Positions 34,306 through 43,043 of a stretch of 64,000 nucleotides of DNA are shown piece by piece. Each line of letters opens with the position of its first letter. Position 1 is the stretch's first letter. The notes under the pieces are model-generated. The model was not told the origin of the DNA. It was given only the letters and a program-made list of their open reading frames with translations, and searched no databases. The position numbers and the translations under genes were made by a program. The stretch covers positions 1 through 64,000 of the forward strand of contig NZ_JAJALK010000020.1 of the NCBI RefSeq assembly GCF_020523825.1. The letters run 5' to 3'. Source of the stretch: Methylobacterium brachiatum (GTDB lineage: Bacteria; Pseudomonadota; Alphaproteobacteria; Rhizobiales; Beijerinckiaceae).

Positions 34306-35040
34306 TCAGCCTATGCGTTCCCGATGGAGCAGCATGGAGAATTTGAAGCGCTCAGCCGGGTGGATCGTGAGCGTGATCTCGAACACCGCGCCAGCAATGT
34401 CCTGATAATGCCGAATGATGCGCAGGGCTGGCGACCCCATCTCGACTTGCAGAGGCGCGGCCAAGTCAGCCGGCACCAGCACCGCGTCGACATCCTGCCG
34501 GATGTTGGCGATCGTCCTGCCGCAGCGCTTCTCGATTAGGTCGCTGATTAGCACGTCCGGCGTCGAACGGATCGCCTCGGCAAGGTCGGCATAGGCCGCA
34601 TCGACATAGGCGTCGGTCCACGCGACAGGCGGCGCGCCCGGCTCCCCGGTGCGGCGCAGGCTCGACACGCGCAGCCACTCCCGGTTGACCGCACAGCCGA
34701 GGGTCTTCGCGAGGGCGCGCCCCGCCGTTACGGGAGCAATCGTCTGAACCTCCCGTGTATGCGACACGCCGAACTGTATGAGGTCATCGACCGAGCCGAG
34801 GAACTGGCGATAGCCCGCCTGAGGCGACGCGGCCTCGACGCGGGTCCCGACCTTCTTACGGCGGGACACGAGCCCGAGATCCTGCAACTCTTGGATGGCC
34901 GACCGGATCGTATGGCGGCTCGCATTGTACAGGTCGCAGAGCTCGAGTTCGGTAGGCAGGAGCGAGCCGACCGGAAACCTTCCGTCCTCGATCGCCGCGG
35001 TCAGATCCCGGGCGACCTGCGCATATCGTGTTTCGCTCAT
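34306..35040 (-). CDS. GntR-family regulator (HutC/UTRA type)
   Basis: A 244-residue repressor-type regulator. The N-terminal winged HTH reads YAQVARDLTAAIEDGRFPVG and LPTELELCDLYNASRHTIRS. The C-terminal UTRA effector domain has LRRTGEPGAPPVAWTDAYVD, RTIANIRQDVDAVLVPADLA and ALRIIRHYQDIAGAVFEITL. It is divergent from the lyase gene, with two identical palindromes between them. It probably represses the lyase-MFS-BKACE-thioesterase operon until a pathway intermediate binds. Confidence 0.9.
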   Translation of the reverse strand: MSETRYAQVARDLTAAIEDGRFPVGSLLPTELELCDLYNASRHTIRSAIQELQDLGLVSRRKKVGTRVEAASPQAGYRQFLGSVDDLIQFGVSHTREVQTIAPVTAGRALAKTLGCAVNREWLRVSSLRRTGEPGAPPVAWTDAYVDAAYADLAEAIRSTPDVLISDLIEKRCGRTIANIRQDVDAVLVPADLAAPLQVEMGSPALRIIRHYQDIAGAVFEITLTIHPAERFKFSMLLHRERIG

Positions 35041-35094
35041 GTCACTCGTTTACCCCGTCCGCGCGCACCCGTCGCGACCGTCGCGGTTGACGAT

Positions 35095-35131
35095 ATGTCC
35101 GGACATGATAGTGATCATTATGTCCGGACAT
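35095..35131. promoter_or_regulatory. Double GntR operator
   Basis: Two perfect copies of the palindrome ATGTCCGGACAT (35095-35106 and 35120-35131), centre to centre 25 bases apart, lie between the divergent GntR and lyase genes. Two identical dimer sites on nearly the same helical face suggest cooperative binding. The second copy is only 26 bases before the lyase start, so binding would block its promoter or ribosome site. Confidence 0.75.
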
Positions 35132-35157
35132 GTGAGCCGCGACGGGGGAAATGCACC

Positions 35158-36531
35158 ATGCCGGGACCGTCGCGCCCCACGGCCACGACCGTGCTCGACT
35201 CCATCCTGTTCCGGGATGCGTTCGGCACACCCCAAATGCGGGAGATCTTCTCCGACTACGCGCTGATCTCCCGTTACGCCGAGGTGGAGATCGCCCTGGC
35301 CAAGGCAGAAGCCCGCTGCGGCGTGATCCCCCAGGAGGCAGCCGAGGAGATCGCCCGTTTGACCGACGTATCGGCGCTGGATCTCGACCTGCTACGGCAG
35401 GAAACCGAGATCGTCGGCTACCCGATTCTCCCGCTCGTGCACCAGATGGTGAAGCAGTGCGGAGATGCCGGACGCTACGTCCATTGGGGCGCCACTACTC
35501 AGGACATTATGGATACGGCCGTCGTCCTGCAGGTGCGGGACGGCCTCGCGCTCATCGAGCAGGACATCGCTGAATTGCGGCGCATCCTGGCCGGTCTCTC
35601 GTTGCGCTACCGCGATACGCCAATGGCTGGCCGCACGCACCTGCAGCAGGCCCTGCCGGTCACGTTCGGTTATAAGACGGCGATCTGGCTCGCGATGTTC
35701 GACCGCCATGCTGAACGACTGGAGCAGCTGAAGTCGCGGGTGTTGGTCGGCGAGTTCGCGGGGGCCGCGGGTACGCTAGCCTCGCTCGGCGACAAGGGGT
35801 TGGAGGTGCAGGCAGCGCTCTGCGAGGAGTTGGGCCTCGGTATACCGGTCTCGACGTGGCACGTTGCCCGGGACGGATTGGCTGAGGTCGTCAATTTCTT
35901 CGGACTCGTCACCGGCTCCCTCGGCAAGGTCGCCCTCGACATCATGATCATGGCCTCGACCGAGTTCGGGGAGGTCTACGAGCCGTTCCTGAAGGGCCGC
36001 GGCGCGTCCTCGACCATGCCGCAGAAGCGCAACCCGATCTCGTCTGAACTGATCCTTGCGGCGTCCAAGGGCGTGCGCCAGCATGCCGGCCTGATGCTCG
36101 ACGCGATGGTGCAGGATCTCGAGCGGGCGACAGGGCCGTGGCACGCCGAGTGGATGGCCATCCCGGAGAGCTTCGTGCTCACGGCCGGGGCGCTCCATCA
36201 GGCGAAGTTCGCCCTCGGCGGGCTCATCGTCGACGAGGCCAAGATGGCCGAGAACCTCGATCTCAGCCGCGGGCTCATCGTCGCCGAGGCCGTGATGATG
36301 GGGCTGGCGCCGCAGATCGGACGGCAGCAGGCCCACGACGTGGTCTACGACGCCTGCCGGGTCGTCAACACACAGGGCGGCACGTTGGCGGAGGCCCTCG
36401 CCGCCGATCCCGCCGTGTCCGAACGCATCGACCGCGCCACCATCGGTCGGCTCACCGCACCCCGGAACTACCTCGGGCTCGCGCCCGAGATGGTGGACCG
36501 CGTGCTGGGCTCGGTAGCCCGCGACGCGTGA
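35158..36531 (+). CDS. Fumarase/aspartase-superfamily lyase (PcaB/PurB-like)
   Basis: A 457-residue class II lyase. The ATG at 35158 follows GGGGGAA, so the long upstream frame is rejected. The superfamily regions are YVHWGATTQDIMDTAVVLQV (region 1, catalytic Thr), MAGRTHLQQALPVTFGYKTA (region 2, His) and GRGASSTMPQKRNPISSELI (region 3, signature loop with the Ser base). Overall it is nearest to 3-carboxymuconate cycloisomerase and adenylosuccinate-lyase-like proteins. It should split or cyclise an N- or C-substituted succinate-type acid. Neighbouring transport and acyl-CoA-type enzymes indicate catabolism rather than purine synthesis. Confidence 0.85.
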   Translation: MPGPSRPTATTVLDSILFRDAFGTPQMREIFSDYALISRYAEVEIALAKAEARCGVIPQEAAEEIARLTDVSALDLDLLRQETEIVGYPILPLVHQMVKQCGDAGRYVHWGATTQDIMDTAVVLQVRDGLALIEQDIAELRRILAGLSLRYRDTPMAGRTHLQQALPVTFGYKTAIWLAMFDRHAERLEQLKSRVLVGEFAGAAGTLASLGDKGLEVQAALCEELGLGIPVSTWHVARDGLAEVVNFFGLVTGSLGKVALDIMIMASTEFGEVYEPFLKGRGASSTMPQKRNPISSELILAASKGVRQHAGLMLDAMVQDLERATGPWHAEWMAIPESFVLTAGALHQAKFALGGLIVDEAKMAENLDLSRGLIVAEAVMMGLAPQIGRQQAHDVVYDACRVVNTQGGTLAEALAADPAVSERIDRATIGRLTAPRNYLGLAPEMVDRVLGSVARDA

Positions 36532-36593
36532 GGCGGGCACTCGCGCGAGCCGGACAACCGGCAGAATCGCTCCGGACGTGCAAGGGGACAACG

Positions 36594-37934
36594 ATGAACG
36601 AGAGCGCGAGTCTCGGTACGGCCGCCACGAGCACGGACCAGGGCATCGCCCCCGTCTATCGCAAGATCATCTGGCGCCTGATCCCATTCCTGTTTCTCTG
36701 TTACGTCCTGAACTACATCGATCGCGTGAACATCAGCTTCGCGAGTCTCCAGTTCCGGGAAGATCTGGGAATCAGCACCGCCGCCTACGGCTTCGGCGTC
36801 GGCATCTTCTTCGTGGGCTATGTCCTCTTCGAAGTGCCCAGCAACCTGATGCTGCAGCGGTTCGGCGCACGGACGACCATCATGCGGATCATGGTCGCCT
36901 GGGGCGTCGTCTCGATCTCGACCATGTTCGTCACGTCGGCGACTCAACTCTACGTCGTCCGGGTGCTCCTCGGTATCGCCGAGGCGGGGTTCTTCCCCGG
37001 CGTCGTCTTCTACCTGACGCTCTGGTTCCCGTCCGCGTTACGGGCCCGCATCATGGCGATGTTCGTGCTGGCGATCGCCGTGGCCGGCGTGTTCGGCGGC
37101 CCCGCCTCCGGGTTCATCATGAGCAGAATGTCGGACCTGTGGGGTCTGCGGGGCTGGCAGTGGCTGTTTCTCCTCGAAGGTATTCCCCCGGTCATCGCCG
37201 GCATCGCGGCGTATTTCCTCCTGAGCAACGGCCCGCACGATGCGGATTGGCTGAGCGCGGACGAGAAGGCCCTCGTCATCGCGGATCTCGCCGCCGAGGC
37301 GGAGGCCCGGGCGAACAGCAAGCACGGCTCCTTCCTGGCGGCTGCGCGGGATCCGCGCCTCTACGCCATCGCGGGGGCTTGGTTCACGATCGCTTGGTGC
37401 GGCTCGGTCATCAACTATTGGTCCCCCGCCATCATCCGCAACTCGGGCATATCCGACACGCTGACCATCGGCTTCCTGTCGGCCATTCCCTACGCCGTCG
37501 GTGCGCTCGGCATGCTGATCATCAACAGCCATTCAGACATCAAGCTCGAACGTCGCTGGCACTACGCGTTCAGTGCCGGCACGGCGGCCCTGGCCATCGG
37601 GTTGCTTCCCCTGGCCGCGAACACCTGGCAGCTCGCCATCGTACTGCTGACGATGCTGTCCGTCGGCTACCTCGCCTCGGTGGCGCTGTTCTGGTCGATC
37701 CCGACGGCCTACCTGTCGACGGGGGCCGCGGCCGGAAGCATCGCGCTCATCAGCAGCCTGGGTCAGCTCGGTGGCCTCACAGCGCCGAACATCATTGGAT
37801 GGACCCAGCACATCACCGGCAATTTTGCGGCCGGCTTCTACACGGTCGCCTTCGGCATGGTCCTGGGCACGGGGATCATGCTGATCGCGATCCCGGCGAG
37901 GGTGTTGAAGGAACGGCGCATCGCCGAGCGATGA
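36594..37934 (+). CDS. MFS transporter, anion:cation symporter (phthalate/tartrate permease type)
   Basis: A 446-residue, twelve-segment carrier. It reads RLIPFLFLCYVLNYIDRVNI in segment 1, then AAYGFGVGIFFVGYVLFEVP and FFPGVVFYLTLWFPSALRAR, the hallmark of the ACS family of organic-anion importers. The central loop carries WLSADEKALVIADLAAEAEA. The ATG at 36594 has AAGGGG upstream. It is co-transcribed with the lyase and probably imports its substrate. It is clearly similar to the carrier at 44874. Confidence 0.92.
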   Translation: MNESASLGTAATSTDQGIAPVYRKIIWRLIPFLFLCYVLNYIDRVNISFASLQFREDLGISTAAYGFGVGIFFVGYVLFEVPSNLMLQRFGARTTIMRIMVAWGVVSISTMFVTSATQLYVVRVLLGIAEAGFFPGVVFYLTLWFPSALRARIMAMFVLAIAVAGVFGGPASGFIMSRMSDLWGLRGWQWLFLLEGIPPVIAGIAAYFLLSNGPHDADWLSADEKALVIADLAAEAEARANSKHGSFLAAARDPRLYAIAGAWFTIAWCGSVINYWSPAIIRNSGISDTLTIGFLSAIPYAVGALGMLIINSHSDIKLERRWHYAFSAGTAALAIGLLPLAANTWQLAIVLLTMLSVGYLASVALFWSIPTAYLSTGAAAGSIALISSLGQLGGLTAPNIIGWTQHITGNFAAGFYTVAFGMVLGTGIMLIAIPARVLKERRIAER

Positions 37935-37982
37935 CGCTGTGCGCCCGATCCTCGCTCCGGCGATCGAACTGCACATCCTTAG

Positions 37983-38840
37983 ATGAGTGAGCGGATGAAA
38001 CCCACAGTCGTATCCTGCGCTATCACCGGCTCCGTCCCGAGCAAGAAGGACAATCCGGCATTGCCGGTGACGCCGTCCGAGCAGATCGAGTCCACACACG
38101 CAGCTTTCGAAGCGGGGGCCAGTCTCGTTCATCTTCACGTGCGCAATGACGACGAAAGTCCGTCTTCCGATCCGGCGCGGTTCGCACGGGTCAAGGAAGG
38201 GATCGAAGCGCACTGCCCCGGCATGATCGTTCAGTTTTCGACGGGCGGCCGGGGGCGAGATCCGTCCGAGCGCAGCTCGGCCCTGCACCTCGGCCCCGAC
38301 ATGGCCTCCCTATCGACCGGATCGGTGAATTTCCCGACGGTCGTGTACCAGAACCCCACGAGCCTCGTCGACGATCTCGCCGGCAAGATGCGGGATTACG
38401 GCATTCGGCCCGAGATCGAGATCTTCGATCTGTCGCATCTCCACGGCGCGCGCCGGCTTATCGAGAAGGGACTGATGGACGATCGCCCGCACGTCCAGTT
38501 CGTGATGGGCGTCCAGAACGCGATGCCTGCTGATGAGCACCTGCTCGATCTTCTCCTCGCGGAGCTGCGCCGGGTGCTGCCCCACGCGACATGGACGGCG
38601 GCCGGGATCGGTCGCGCCCAAGCCACCGTGATGGAATGGGCGCTCGCCCGGGGGGCGGACGGCGTACGCACGGGATTGGAGGACAACATCCGCGTGACGC
38701 GGGATAGGCTGGCCCGCAGCAACGCGGAACTGGTGCAATTGGCGGCGGATGCGATCACGCGGCACGGCGGGCGGGTGGCAACGCCTCAGGAGGCACGGCA
38801 GGTTCTCGGACTCCGCCCGGCGGCAGAGGCCGTTCATTGA
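37983..38840 (+). CDS. BKACE (DUF849) beta-keto acid cleavage enzyme
   Basis: A 285-residue TIM-barrel zinc enzyme. Relatives, such as 3-keto-5-aminohexanoate cleavage enzyme, convert a beta-keto acid plus acetyl-CoA to acetoacetate and a new acyl-CoA. Visible motifs are VVSCAITGSVPSKKDNPALP, EAGASLVHLHVRNDDESPSS with the two zinc His ligands, and VQFSTGGRGRDPSER. The end reads GVRTGLEDNIRVTRDRLARS. The substrate class depends on pocket residues I cannot assign. Its end overlaps the thioesterase start. Confidence 0.9.
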   Translation: MSERMKPTVVSCAITGSVPSKKDNPALPVTPSEQIESTHAAFEAGASLVHLHVRNDDESPSSDPARFARVKEGIEAHCPGMIVQFSTGGRGRDPSERSSALHLGPDMASLSTGSVNFPTVVYQNPTSLVDDLAGKMRDYGIRPEIEIFDLSHLHGARRLIEKGLMDDRPHVQFVMGVQNAMPADEHLLDLLLAELRRVLPHATWTAAGIGRAQATVMEWALARGADGVRTGLEDNIRVTRDRLARSNAELVQLAADAITRHGGRVATPQEARQVLGLRPAAEAVH

Positions 38841-39283
38841 TGCCCGATCTGTCACCGGATGCATCGGTCACGGAAGCCGTTCCGAGCGGGTGGGAACGGC
38901 TTCCAACCGAGGCGTTCGGCAACCACGTCGGTCCCTTCTGGCGACCGCCGGGTGAGGGAGACTGCCTTTGCGGGTTCACCGCGGACGGACGTCACGGCAA
39001 CAAGCGCGACGTCGTGCATGGCGGCATGGTGGCGACGGCCTTCGATATCGGATTGGGCCATGCCTGCTGGAGCGCGGCCGACCGTAATCCGATCGTCACG
39101 GTGTCGTTGCTCATCCAGTATGTCGACGCCCTGAGGATGGGCGAGTTCGCGACCGTCCAGACTGAAATCGTGCGCGTGACGCGAAGCATGGTATTCGTTC
39201 GCGGCGTGATGAAAGTGGCGGACAGAACGATTGCGACGGCCGATGGTGTTTGGAAGCGCCTCGCGCCGCGGGCCGCTTCCTGA
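38840..39283 (+). CDS. PaaI/hotdog-fold thioesterase
   Basis: A 147-residue hotdog-fold protein from the ATG at 38840, which shares a base with the BKACE stop. The family helix reads KRDVVHGGMVATAFDIGLGH, with the His-Gly-Gly turn typical of PaaI-like acyl-CoA thioesterases, followed by strands TVSLLIQYVDALRMGEFATV and RSMVFVRGVMKVADRTIATA. It may release a free acid from the acyl-CoA formed by the BKACE enzyme. Last gene of this operon. Confidence 0.85.
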   Translation: MPDLSPDASVTEAVPSGWERLPTEAFGNHVGPFWRPPGEGDCLCGFTADGRHGNKRDVVHGGMVATAFDIGLGHACWSAADRNPIVTVSLLIQYVDALRMGEFATVQTEIVRVTRSMVFVRGVMKVADRTIATADGVWKRLAPRAAS

Positions 39284-39350
39284 AGGCGGTCGAAGCGTAG
39301 CGAAGATGGAGGGCGGGTCGCCCACCGACCCTGAGCCGGCCGACAGCGCC

Positions 39351-40202
39351 CTAGCCGTGATCCACCCGCCGGATGCGCTGATTCTGCTGCCCGAGGCTCT
39401 CTATCCCTAGCGAGACCGTGTCGCCCGGCTGCAACCAGACGGGTTCGGGCTTGATGCCCATGCCGACGCCTGGCGGCGTGCCGGTCGCGATGATGTCGCC
39501 GGGCAGCAGCGTCATGTATCGGCTGCAATAAGCGATGATCTCACGAACGCCAAAGATCATCGTGCGCGTATTGCCCGTCTGACGGCGGGTTCCATTCACG
39601 TCGAGCCACATGTCGAGCTGCTGCGGATCGGCGATCTCGTCCTTCGTCACGAGCCAGGGTCCAATTGGACCGAACGTATCGCATCCCTTGCCCTTGTCCC
39701 ATTGGCTAGACTGAAGCTGGAAGGCCCGCTCGGAGACGTCGTTCACGACGCAGTATCCGGCGACATAATCGAGGGCGTGCTCCTCGGTGACGTACTGCGC
39801 TGTCGATCCGATCACGACGCCGAGTTCCACTTCCCAGTCCAGTTTGGTGGAGTCGCGGGGTTGGATCGTGTCGTCGTTCGGCCCGCAGACGGCGCTCGGA
39901 GCCTTGAGGAAGATGATCGGCTCGCTCGGGATGGCCATGCCGGCCTCGGCCGCGTGGTCCGAGTAGTTGAGCCCGATGCAGATGAACTTCGAGAGGCCTG
40001 TGAACGGAACGCCGAGGCGGGGGCTTCCTTCTACCCGGGGAAGGCGCGTCGGATCCGTCTGTGCGATCCTGGCGAGACCGTCGGGCGCGAGTTCAGATGG
40101 ACCAAGATCACGGCAAACCGACGAGAGGTCGCGGAGGACGCCTGCAGCATCAACCAGCGCAGGCCGCTCGGACCCAACCTCACCGTAGCGACAGAGCTTC
40201 AT
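39351..40202 (-). CDS. Fumarylacetoacetate-hydrolase-family protein
   Basis: A 283-residue member of the FAH family, metal-dependent hydrolases, decarboxylases or hydratases of 2,4-diketo acids. The ATG at 40202 has GGAG upstream. Features are KFICIGLNYSDHAAEAG, LDWEVELGVVIG with the Glu metal ligands, CVVNDVSERAFQLQSSQWDK and GDIIATGTPPGVGMG near the C-terminus. It ends a minus-strand operon with the hydrolase, MFS and CMD-like genes, so it probably handles a ring-opened or keto-acid intermediate of the same pathway. Confidence 0.9.
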   Translation of the reverse strand: MKLCRYGEVGSERPALVDAAGVLRDLSSVCRDLGPSELAPDGLARIAQTDPTRLPRVEGSPRLGVPFTGLSKFICIGLNYSDHAAEAGMAIPSEPIIFLKAPSAVCGPNDDTIQPRDSTKLDWEVELGVVIGSTAQYVTEEHALDYVAGYCVVNDVSERAFQLQSSQWDKGKGCDTFGPIGPWLVTKDEIADPQQLDMWLDVNGTRRQTGNTRTMIFGVREIIAYCSRYMTLLPGDIIATGTPPGVGMGIKPEPVWLQPGDTVSLGIESLGQQNQRIRRVDHG

Positions 40203-40216
40203 CAATCATCTCCGGA

Positions 40217-40873
40217 TTAGGGGCGATTCAAGTGGGAGGAAACCGGTCCAGCAGATACCCCTTCGGCGAAGGAGCCGAGCCAGTCGCGGGCGAGGGTCAC
40301 GTCGGCCGCGGTTAGGTCGTGGCCGCAGGGTAGGACATGGTGGGCCGCTTCGGCGCCCTGCTTGGTTAGGCAAAGCGTCAAATCAGCCCCGAGTGCCGGT
40401 GGCGCGATCGAATCCGTCTCGCCCGAGACGACGACGGCGCGCCGCCCGACGAGGGCAGCCGGCGCGCTACCAGTCAGGGGGGGAACGGCGCGCAACAGGA
40501 TCGCGCCCGTCAGAAGAGCGGGATGCAGAAGCATGAGTGCGGCCGCGATGTTGGCTCCGTTCGAGAAGCCGAGGGCAAGCGGGGGCCCGAAGCCGTAACG
40601 GTCGCGGGCGGCCGCGACGAAGGCCGCCAGCTCATCGGCTCGGCGGACGACCTCGGATGAATCGAAACGACCGTCCGGATGGCGAGCGAAGTGGCGCAGC
40701 TTGCCGCCTTCCGATACGGCCCCGCGGACAGCCAGCATCGGTGCGCCGGAGGCCGCTGCCTGAGCAAAGGGCACAAGCTCGTCTTCGTTGCCTCCGGTGC
40801 CGTGCAGGAGGAGGAGCGGCGACCGGCCCCCTTCCGACGCATACCAGCGGTGAGCCAAGCTATCGAGGCTCAC
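40217..40873 (-). CDS. Alpha/beta hydrolase (phospholipase/carboxylesterase type)
   Basis: A 218-residue serine hydrolase from the GTG at 40873, whose start overlaps the MFS stop (GTGA). The oxyanion region is LLLLHGTGGNEDELVPFAQA, the nucleophile elbow is LALGFSNGANIAAALMLLHP (Ser in GFSNG), the Asp is probably in VVVSGETDSIAPP and the His in HHVLPCGHDLTAADV. No signal peptide is present. It may open a lactone or ester intermediate. The larger frame running to 42160 is a shadow of the MFS gene. Confidence 0.87.
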   Translation of the reverse strand: MSLDSLAHRWYASEGGRSPLLLLHGTGGNEDELVPFAQAAASGAPMLAVRGAVSEGGKLRHFARHPDGRFDSSEVVRRADELAAFVAAARDRYGFGPPLALGFSNGANIAAALMLLHPALLTGAILLRAVPPLTGSAPAALVGRRAVVVSGETDSIAPPALGADLTLCLTKQGAEAAHHVLPCGHDLTAADVTLARDWLGSFAEGVSAGPVSSHLNRP

Positions 40874-42264
40874 CGGCCTGCCTCCGGCCCGAAAGCGAGC
40901 CCGGAGGTGGCGGGGTGGGGCGTGAGTCGCGTGAACGGGCGGCGTGTCGCCAGGAGTAGCACCACGATGCCCGTCAGCATCAGGCCCGTCATGAACCACA
41001 GGCCGGGCGTCAGGCTCCCGGTCGCGTTCCGGATCCAGCCGAGCAGGAAGGGGCTCACGAAGCCACCCGTGAGGCCAAGGCAATTGATCAGCGCTAGACC
41101 GCCCGCGGCCGAACGCTCGGGGAGATAGGCCATCGGGATGCCGTAGAAGATCGGCATCGCGCCGAAGAGCGTCGCGGTCGCGACGGAGAGCAGTGCCAGG
41201 ACGACTGGAAGGTTCGCGCCGACGAGGGACGCCCCAATCAGCGCGCAGGCACCGACACCAACACAGACGGCGTAGTGCCACCGCCGCTCCTGCCGTCGAT
41301 CCGAGCGTCGGGACAGCCACACCATGCCGATGCCGCCGACCGCATAGGGGATTACGGACCATAGGCCGATCGCGGCGGCTCCCTGGACACCGGCGGCCTG
41401 CATCATCACGGGCATCCAGAAGGTGATCGCGTAGAGCCCGCAGACGAGGGTGAAGTACGCCAGCGCGAGGACGTAGATTCGTAGGTCGCGGAACGCAGCA
41501 CCGAATGCGTGGCCGCCGGCAGCCAAGTTCGCGTCCCGGTCGATCTCCGCCAGGAGGAACGTCTTTTCGGATGATGTCAGCCAGGGAGCATCCTGAGGCT
41601 TGTCCACGAGGATCCGGAGCGCGACGAGCCCGAGAAGCACGGCCGGCATTCCCTCCAGGAGGAACATCCACTGCCAGCCCCTGAGTCCGAGAACGCCCTG
41701 CATGCCTTCGAGGATGAGGCCCGAGACGGGGGCGCCGATCACGCCGGCGAGCATGCTGCCGCTCAGGAAGATCGCAGTCATCTCCGCCCGGCGGCGGTTC
41801 GGATACCAGAGCGTCAGGTAGTACATCACGCCGGGGGCGAGGCCCGCCTCGAATGCGCCCAGGATCAGCCTCAGCGCGTAGAACGAATGGGGCCCGGTGA
41901 TGAACATCGTCGCTGAGGAGGCTAAACCCCACAGGATTAGGATGCGCGCCAGCGTTCGCCGGGCGCCGACGCGCTGAAGGACGAAGTTGCTCGGGACTTC
42001 GCACAGAAAGTAACTGACGAAGAATAGTCCGGCGGCGAGGCCGTAGACCGCGTCGTTGAAGCCCAGCTCCGCGCGCATGTGCAACTGCGCGTAGCCGATG
42101 TTCACCCGGTCGAGATAGGCCGCCACGTAGCACGCGAAGAGGAACGGCAGCAGCCGCCACTGCAATTTTCGATAGAGTGCGGCGCTATCCACATCATCCG
42201 TCGCGAACGACTCGGCAGGCGGCCGGCCAAGCACGGGCAGATCACCTCCGGGCGTCACGTCCAT
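40870..42264 (-). CDS. MFS transporter, ACS family
   Basis: A 464-residue, twelve-segment carrier beginning MDVTPGGDLPVLGRPPAESF; the ATG at 42264 has GGGAGA upstream. Segment 1 reads RLLPFLFACYVAAYLDRVNI, segment 2 YGLAAGLFFVSYFLCEVPSN, and the loop-5 signature is LAPGVMYYLTLWYPNRRRAE. The central loop has WLTSSEKTFLLAEIDRDANL. It belongs to the same organic-anion family as the carriers at 36594 and 44874 but is the most divergent of the three. It is coupled to the hydrolase gene. Confidence 0.92.
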   Translation of the reverse strand: MDVTPGGDLPVLGRPPAESFATDDVDSAALYRKLQWRLLPFLFACYVAAYLDRVNIGYAQLHMRAELGFNDAVYGLAAGLFFVSYFLCEVPSNFVLQRVGARRTLARILILWGLASSATMFITGPHSFYALRLILGAFEAGLAPGVMYYLTLWYPNRRRAEMTAIFLSGSMLAGVIGAPVSGLILEGMQGVLGLRGWQWMFLLEGMPAVLLGLVALRILVDKPQDAPWLTSSEKTFLLAEIDRDANLAAGGHAFGAAFRDLRIYVLALAYFTLVCGLYAITFWMPVMMQAAGVQGAAAIGLWSVIPYAVGGIGMVWLSRRSDRRQERRWHYAVCVGVGACALIGASLVGANLPVVLALLSVATATLFGAMPIFYGIPMAYLPERSAAGGLALINCLGLTGGFVSPFLLGWIRNATGSLTPGLWFMTGLMLTGIVVLLLATRRPFTRLTPHPATSGLAFGPEAGR

Positions 42265-42344
42265 TTCTATATTCTCCCTATCCTGTTCCGGAGCTTCCGT
42301 CCGGTTTGAGGGCGCGCCGGGCGCAAGTTCTCTCGCGCTCGCCC

Positions 42345-42887
42345 TCACAGGCGCGAGAACCAGTCCTCCAGTTCGATATTGAGGGGGAGGAGGATGCGAA
42401 CGACGCAGTTGTACCAAGCCGTCGTCAGGACCAATTCCAGTCGTTCCTGCTCGTCCAGGAAGCCGCACAGTTCGACCCAGAGGCCGTCATCGACACGGCC
42501 GGTCCGCGTCACGTCGCGAGCGAAGCGCATGACGGCGCGTTCGGAAGCGGTGAACTGGTCATCCGTCTCAAACTCCGCGAGCTTCTCCAGCTTGGCTTGG
42601 GGCAGCCCGGCCTTCACCGCCGAGTTCCAGTGATGCGCGACCTCGTAGTCCGCCCGCGTCTCGAGGCCGACAGTCAGGACGGCCAATTCGCGGAGTTGCC
42701 GGTCGAGCAACGTGCTCTGGCGCAGCGACATCGCCATCGCGAGAACCCCGTCACACAGCGCAGGCGCGTTCGCGACGGCGAGAAAGACGTTCTCGACCGG
42801 CTTTCCCCGCAGCGCTTCCAGGCGGTCGAACAATCCCTGGTGATCTGGTCCGACGCTGTCCCGGCTCGCGTTCTCAATCCTCGGCAC
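42345..42887 (-). CDS. Carboxymuconolactone decarboxylase (AhpD-fold) protein
   Basis: A 180-residue AhpD-like helical protein. The core reads DRQLRELAVLTVGLETRADY, EVAHHWNSAVKAGLPQAKLE and ERAVMRFARDVTRTGRVDD. The redox CxxC pair of true AhpD is absent, and the Glu/His pair in YEVAHHW points to the gamma-carboxymuconolactone-decarboxylase branch. It is the first gene of the minus-strand operon and faces LysR. A role in decarboxylating a pathway intermediate is inferred. Confidence 0.82.
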   Translation of the reverse strand: MPRIENASRDSVGPDHQGLFDRLEALRGKPVENVFLAVANAPALCDGVLAMAMSLRQSTLLDRQLRELAVLTVGLETRADYEVAHHWNSAVKAGLPQAKLEKLAEFETDDQFTASERAVMRFARDVTRTGRVDDGLWVELCGFLDEQERLELVLTTAWYNCVVRILLPLNIELEDWFSRL

Positions 42888-42980
42888 TTCGAGCTCCCAA
42901 TCAGGGCGTTTGCGCGGTGTGGCGGACCGTGAGGGAAGGAGCCGTCAGCCCAGCGTCGGGACCGTATAGCGCGCCGAGTT

Positions 42981-43004
42981 GCATCGATATAATGATATCG
43001 ATGC
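42981..43004. promoter_or_regulatory. Perfect palindrome in the CMD-LysR divergent promoter
   Basis: GCATCGATAT and ATATCGATGC, 10-base perfect arms around AATG, lie 40 bases before the lysR ATG and about 95 bases before the CMD start. A related ATCGAT-rich stretch (ATCATCGATCGATGGCATCG) occurs at about 44713-44732, upstream of the third MFS gene. The position fits an operator for the LysR protein. Confidence 0.6.
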
Positions 43005-43043
43005 ATTCAATTGATCGATGCCGTCGATCGAACGGGCAGACCG

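Noticed and set aside
35158..36531. Assignment of the lyase as purB
   Set aside because: The gene sits in a GntR-controlled catabolic operon with importer and acyl-CoA enzymes, and purB is a housekeeping gene not expected under such control.
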